DNA of 64,000 bases from Bombella pollinis (GTDB lineage Bacteria; Pseudomonadota; Alphaproteobacteria; Acetobacterales; Acetobacteraceae), in contig NZ_JANIDX010000007.1 of the NCBI RefSeq assembly GCF_026385485.1, positions 23,666-87,665 of the forward strand. Direction: 5' to 3'. The notes beneath the pieces were generated by a model. That model ran no database searches, was not told the DNA's origin, and saw only the letters and a list, made by a program, of their open reading frames with translations. This document shows, piece after piece, positions 61,341-64,000 of the stretch (position 1 is the first letter of the stretch; every line of letters starts with the position of its first letter). The translations under genes and the position numbers were made by a program.

Positions 61341-63941
61341 ATGGATATTCAGAAGTTTACAGAGCGGAGCCAAGGCTTCATTCAAGCGGCTCAGACCATT
61401 GCTCTGCGTGATTATCACCAGCAATTAACGCCAGAGCATTTGCTCAAGGCCCTGTTGGATGACGAGCAAGGGGCCGCTGCGGGCCTGATTCGTGCAGCAG
61501 GGGGTGACCCTAAATCTGTTCAACACGCTAATGATGCCGCCTTGGCGAAATTGCCAACCGTGCAAGGCAGTGGGGCGTCACAACCTCAACCAACACCGGA
61601 TTTTGTACGCGTCTTAGATGGTGCAGAGGCTGCTGCCAAAGCCGCCGGTGATAGCTATGTCGCGCAGGACCGTCTTTTAGCGGGCATTGCTGCGAGCAAA
61701 ACCCCCGCCGGGGAGGCTCTGCGGCAGGGCAAAGCGTCCGCTCAAGCGTTGGAAGGGGCCATTGCCGCTGTACGCAAAGGCCGTACAGTTGATTCAGCTT
61801 CGGCTGAAAATAACTTCGATGCGTTGAAGAAATATGCGCGCGATGTCACAGCCCAAGCGCAGGAAGGTAAGCTGGACCCCGTCATCGGGCGTGATGAGGA
61901 GATTCGCCGTGCTATCCAAGTGCTGGCACGCCGCAGCAAGAACAACCCGGTACTGATTGGCGAACCCGGCGTTGGTAAGACCGCCATTGTGGAGGGGCTG
62001 GCTCTACGCATCGTCAATGGCGATGTGCCAGAGGCTTTGCGCAATAAGAAGCTGCTTTCCCTTGATATGGGCGCATTGATTGCCGGTGCGAAATATCAAG
62101 GTGAGTTTGAAGAACGTCTGAAGGCCGTCCTCAAAGAAATTGAAAGTGCCGAGGGGCAAATCATCCTCTTTATTGATGAGATGCACACCCTTGTTGGGGC
62201 CGGTCGCTCTAGCGGGGCGATGGATGCTTCCAACCTCATCAAGCCAGAACTCGCCCGCGGTGTGTTGCACTGCCTTGGGGCCACAACGCTGGATGAATAC
62301 CGCAAATATATCGAGAAGGATGCCGCCCTCGCACGCCGCTTCCAGCCGGTTTTTGTGGGTGAGCCCTCTGTGGCGGATACAATCTCCATCCTGCGCGGGA
62401 TTAAGGAGAAGTACGAGCTGCATCATGGGGTGCGGATTACCGATAACGCTTTGGTCTCAGCTGCCACGCTGTCCAACCGCTACATCACGGACCGCTTCCT
62501 CCCCGATAAAGCTATCGACCTGATTGACGAGGCCGCGAGCCGCCTGCGGATGCAAATCGACAGCAAGCCCGAGGCTTTGGACGAGCTAGACCGCCGCATC
62601 ATCCAGCTCAAGATTGAGCGTGAGGCGATTCGCAAAGAGGATGACACAGCCTCTCGTGAGCGGCTCGAAGCGTTGGAGGCGGAGCTTGCCGACCTACAAG
62701 AGAAGTCCGATGCGATGAGTGCAGCGTGGCATGCGGAGAAAGACCGCATGAACGCTGTGCAGAAATATAAGGAAGAACTCGACCATGCACGCTCAGAGGT
62801 TGAGGTTGCGCAACGTCAGGGGAATCTCCAACGGGCCTCTGAGTTGATGTATAGCCGCATCCCTGAGCTAGAGCGTCAGATTGAGCAAGCCCAGCAGGCT
62901 GAAGCACAAGCGGATGAAACCGGCCTTTTTGCCGATACGGTGACAGACCAGGGCATCGCTGCGGTTGTCTCCCGTTGGACAGGTGTGCCCGTGGACCGGA
63001 TGCTAGAAGGTGAGCGGTCCAAACTCATGCGTATGGAATCCGTCTTGCGGGAGCGTGTCGTAGGGCAGGAATCAGCCTTGGTTGCTGTCTCTAACGCAGT
63101 GCGTCGTGCGCGTGCGGGCTTGCAGGACCCCAACCGCCCGATTGGTTCCTTCTTGTTCCTCGGCCCTACCGGTGTGGGTAAAACCGAGCTTGCCAAGACG
63201 CTCGCGCAGTTCCTCTTTGATGATGAACGCGCCTTGCTGCGGATTGATATGAGCGAGTTTATGGAGAAGCACTCCGTCTCTCGTCTCATCGGGGCCCCTC
63301 CGGGCTATGTCGGTTATGATGAAGGCGGTGTGTTGACCGAGGCCGTACGGCGTCGTCCTTATCAGGTCATCCTCTTTGACGAGGTGGAGAAAGCGCATGA
63401 GGATGTTTTTAACATCTTACTTCAGGTGCTTGATGATGGCCGTCTGACAGACGGGCAAGGCCGTGTGGTGGATTTCCGCAATACCATCATCGTGCTGACG
63501 AGCAATCTCGGCTCTGAGATTCTAGCGCATCAGAAGGATGGCGAATCCACCGAGTCCGTTCGTAATGAGGTGATGGAGGTTGTCCGGGCGCATTTCCGGC
63601 CGGAGTTCCTTAATCGTCTGGACGAAATCATCCTGTTCTCCCGTCTCCAACGGGCCGATATGGGGCAAATTGTGGAGATTCAGCTTGGGCGCCTGCGGCA
63701 TCTTCTGGCTGATCGCAAAATCACCCTCTCTTTGGATGATAAAGCACGGGAGTGGATGGCCGAGGCTGGGTATGATCCCGTCTATGGTGCGCGCCCATTA
63801 AAGCGGGTCATCCAGCGTGAGTTACAGAATCCTCTTGCGGGCCTCCTGTTAGAAGGGACCATCCATGATGGGGATGAGGTGACAATCTCCGCTAATGAGC
63901 AAGGGTTGCTCATAAATGGACATGCCACCGCTCAGAGCTAA
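61341..63941 (+). CDS. clpB: ATP-dependent disaggregase ClpB
   Basis: 866 residues. The N domain (FTERSQGFIQAAQTIAL, ending near residue 150) is followed by NBD1 with Walker A GEPGVGKT and IILFIDEMHTLVGAG, a middle coiled-coil (residues about 410-530), and NBD2 with GPTGVGKT and ILFDEVEKAH. The C-terminal basic arginine finger region is present (GARPLKRVIQREL). With DnaK it dissolves aggregates after stress. It has a heat-shock promoter upstream and a strong terminator after. Confidence 0.97.
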   Translation: MDIQKFTERSQGFIQAAQTIALRDYHQQLTPEHLLKALLDDEQGAAAGLIRAAGGDPKSVQHANDAALAKLPTVQGSGASQPQPTPDFVRVLDGAEAAAKAAGDSYVAQDRLLAGIAASKTPAGEALRQGKASAQALEGAIAAVRKGRTVDSASAENNFDALKKYARDVTAQAQEGKLDPVIGRDEEIRRAIQVLARRSKNNPVLIGEPGVGKTAIVEGLALRIVNGDVPEALRNKKLLSLDMGALIAGAKYQGEFEERLKAVLKEIESAEGQIILFIDEMHTLVGAGRSSGAMDASNLIKPELARGVLHCLGATTLDEYRKYIEKDAALARRFQPVFVGEPSVADTISILRGIKEKYELHHGVRITDNALVSAATLSNRYITDRFLPDKAIDLIDEAASRLRMQIDSKPEALDELDRRIIQLKIEREAIRKEDDTASRERLEALEAELADLQEKSDAMSAAWHAEKDRMNAVQKYKEELDHARSEVEVAQRQGNLQRASELMYSRIPELERQIEQAQQAEAQADETGLFADTVTDQGIAAVVSRWTGVPVDRMLEGERSKLMRMESVLRERVVGQESALVAVSNAVRRARAGLQDPNRPIGSFLFLGPTGVGKTELAKTLAQFLFDDERALLRIDMSEFMEKHSVSRLIGAPPGYVGYDEGGVLTEAVRRRPYQVILFDEVEKAHEDVFNILLQVLDDGRLTDGQGRVVDFRNTIIVLTSNLGSEILAHQKDGESTESVRNEVMEVVRAHFRPEFLNRLDEIILFSRLQRADMGQIVEIQLGRLRHLLADRKITLSLDDKAREWMAEAGYDPVYGARPLKRVIQRELQNPLAGLLLEGTIHDGDEVTISANEQGLLINGHATAQS

Positions 63942-63961
63942 GCGGAGGAGGTAACTTGGTA

Positions 63962-63990
63962 AAAAACCGCCCGTTTTGGGCGGTTTTTTT
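63962..63990 (+). terminator. Rho-independent terminator after clpB
   Basis: AAAACCGCCC and GGGCGGTTTT form a 10-bp stem with a 4-5 nt loop, then a run of T; the symmetric A-run could serve the other strand too. Confidence 0.92.
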
Positions 63991-64000
63991 ATTTTTGAGC

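Noticed and set aside
1..64000. Search by eye for CRISPR arrays, insertion sequences, phage genes, toxin-antitoxin pairs and rRNA
   Set aside because: No regularly spaced repeats, transposase, integrase, phage structural or rRNA sequence was seen; the tRNAs have no adjacent integrase or duplicated 3' ends suggesting an attachment site.

Overview
This window looks like ordinary chromosomal DNA from an alphaproteobacterium, most likely an acetic acid bacterium (Acetobacteraceae, in the broad Acetobacter/Gluconobacter/Bombella group). The clues are a permuted two-piece tmRNA, a MucR/Ros regulator, an alphaproteobacterial-type SspB, a HisZ subunit, and a three-gene membrane-bound FAD dehydrogenase (TAT small subunit, GMC flavoprotein, triple-heme cytochrome c) of the kind these bacteria use for periplasmic sugar and polyol oxidation. 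The genus is an inference. No rRNA operon, insertion sequence, prophage, CRISPR array or obvious genomic island is visible.

Layout. Positions 1-3530 (minus) hold an RND efflux pump whose adaptor gene runs off the left edge. 3772-7694 (minus) is the FAD dehydrogenase operon. 7815-12828 (minus) is argD-argF-hslO plus two unrecognised genes with 4-nt overlaps. 12988-14670 (minus) is a D-aminopeptidase. 14761-23377 (plus) is a housekeeping run: recX, a CHAP lipoprotein, tatA, ribF, ileS, lspA, a DUF3035 lipoprotein and mutL. 23545-29577 holds dld, DUF1643, a lytic transglycosylase with a C-terminal SPOR-like region, a small ORF, a GT8-like glycosyltransferase and an AbrB-type membrane protein. 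29593-31615 pairs sspB and ssrA (minus) against thyX (plus). 31971-40221 carries fba, then nfu, a nitroreductase, tsaB, rimI, mucR, fur, an OlsB-like acyltransferase, lnt and an XRE regulator. 40247-44266 (mostly minus) has a phosphatase, the ybbN/LON-domain/Trm112 operon, two identical tRNA-Gly genes (plus) and ppa. 44446-53883 (plus, except one gene) has tRNA-Ile2, ettA, a GNAT, argC, tRNA-Leu, a phosphoethanolamine transferase (minus), serC, hisZ, purA and a small SmpA/BamE-type lipoprotein. 53976-56967 (minus) is dapF-mtaB-ftsY. 57105-63941 has a methyltransferase, a DEAD-box helicase, an SDR, yqgE and clpB.

Functional themes are protein quality control (Hsp33, SspB with tmRNA, YbbN, ClpB behind an RpoH-type promoter), envelope biogenesis (lspA, lnt, DUF3035, SmpA/BamE-like, transglycosylase, phosphoethanolamine transferase, OlsB-like), periplasmic and respiratory oxidation (GMC complex, Dld), and arginine/serine/histidine/lysine biosynthesis. 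I found no clearly novel multi-gene system. The best leads are non-coding: a thyX leader with mutually exclusive stems beside the tmRNA promoter, a perfect 13-bp inverted repeat in front of fur, a 9-bp dyad upstream of the dehydrogenase operon, and the side-by-side arrangement of ssrA and sspB.
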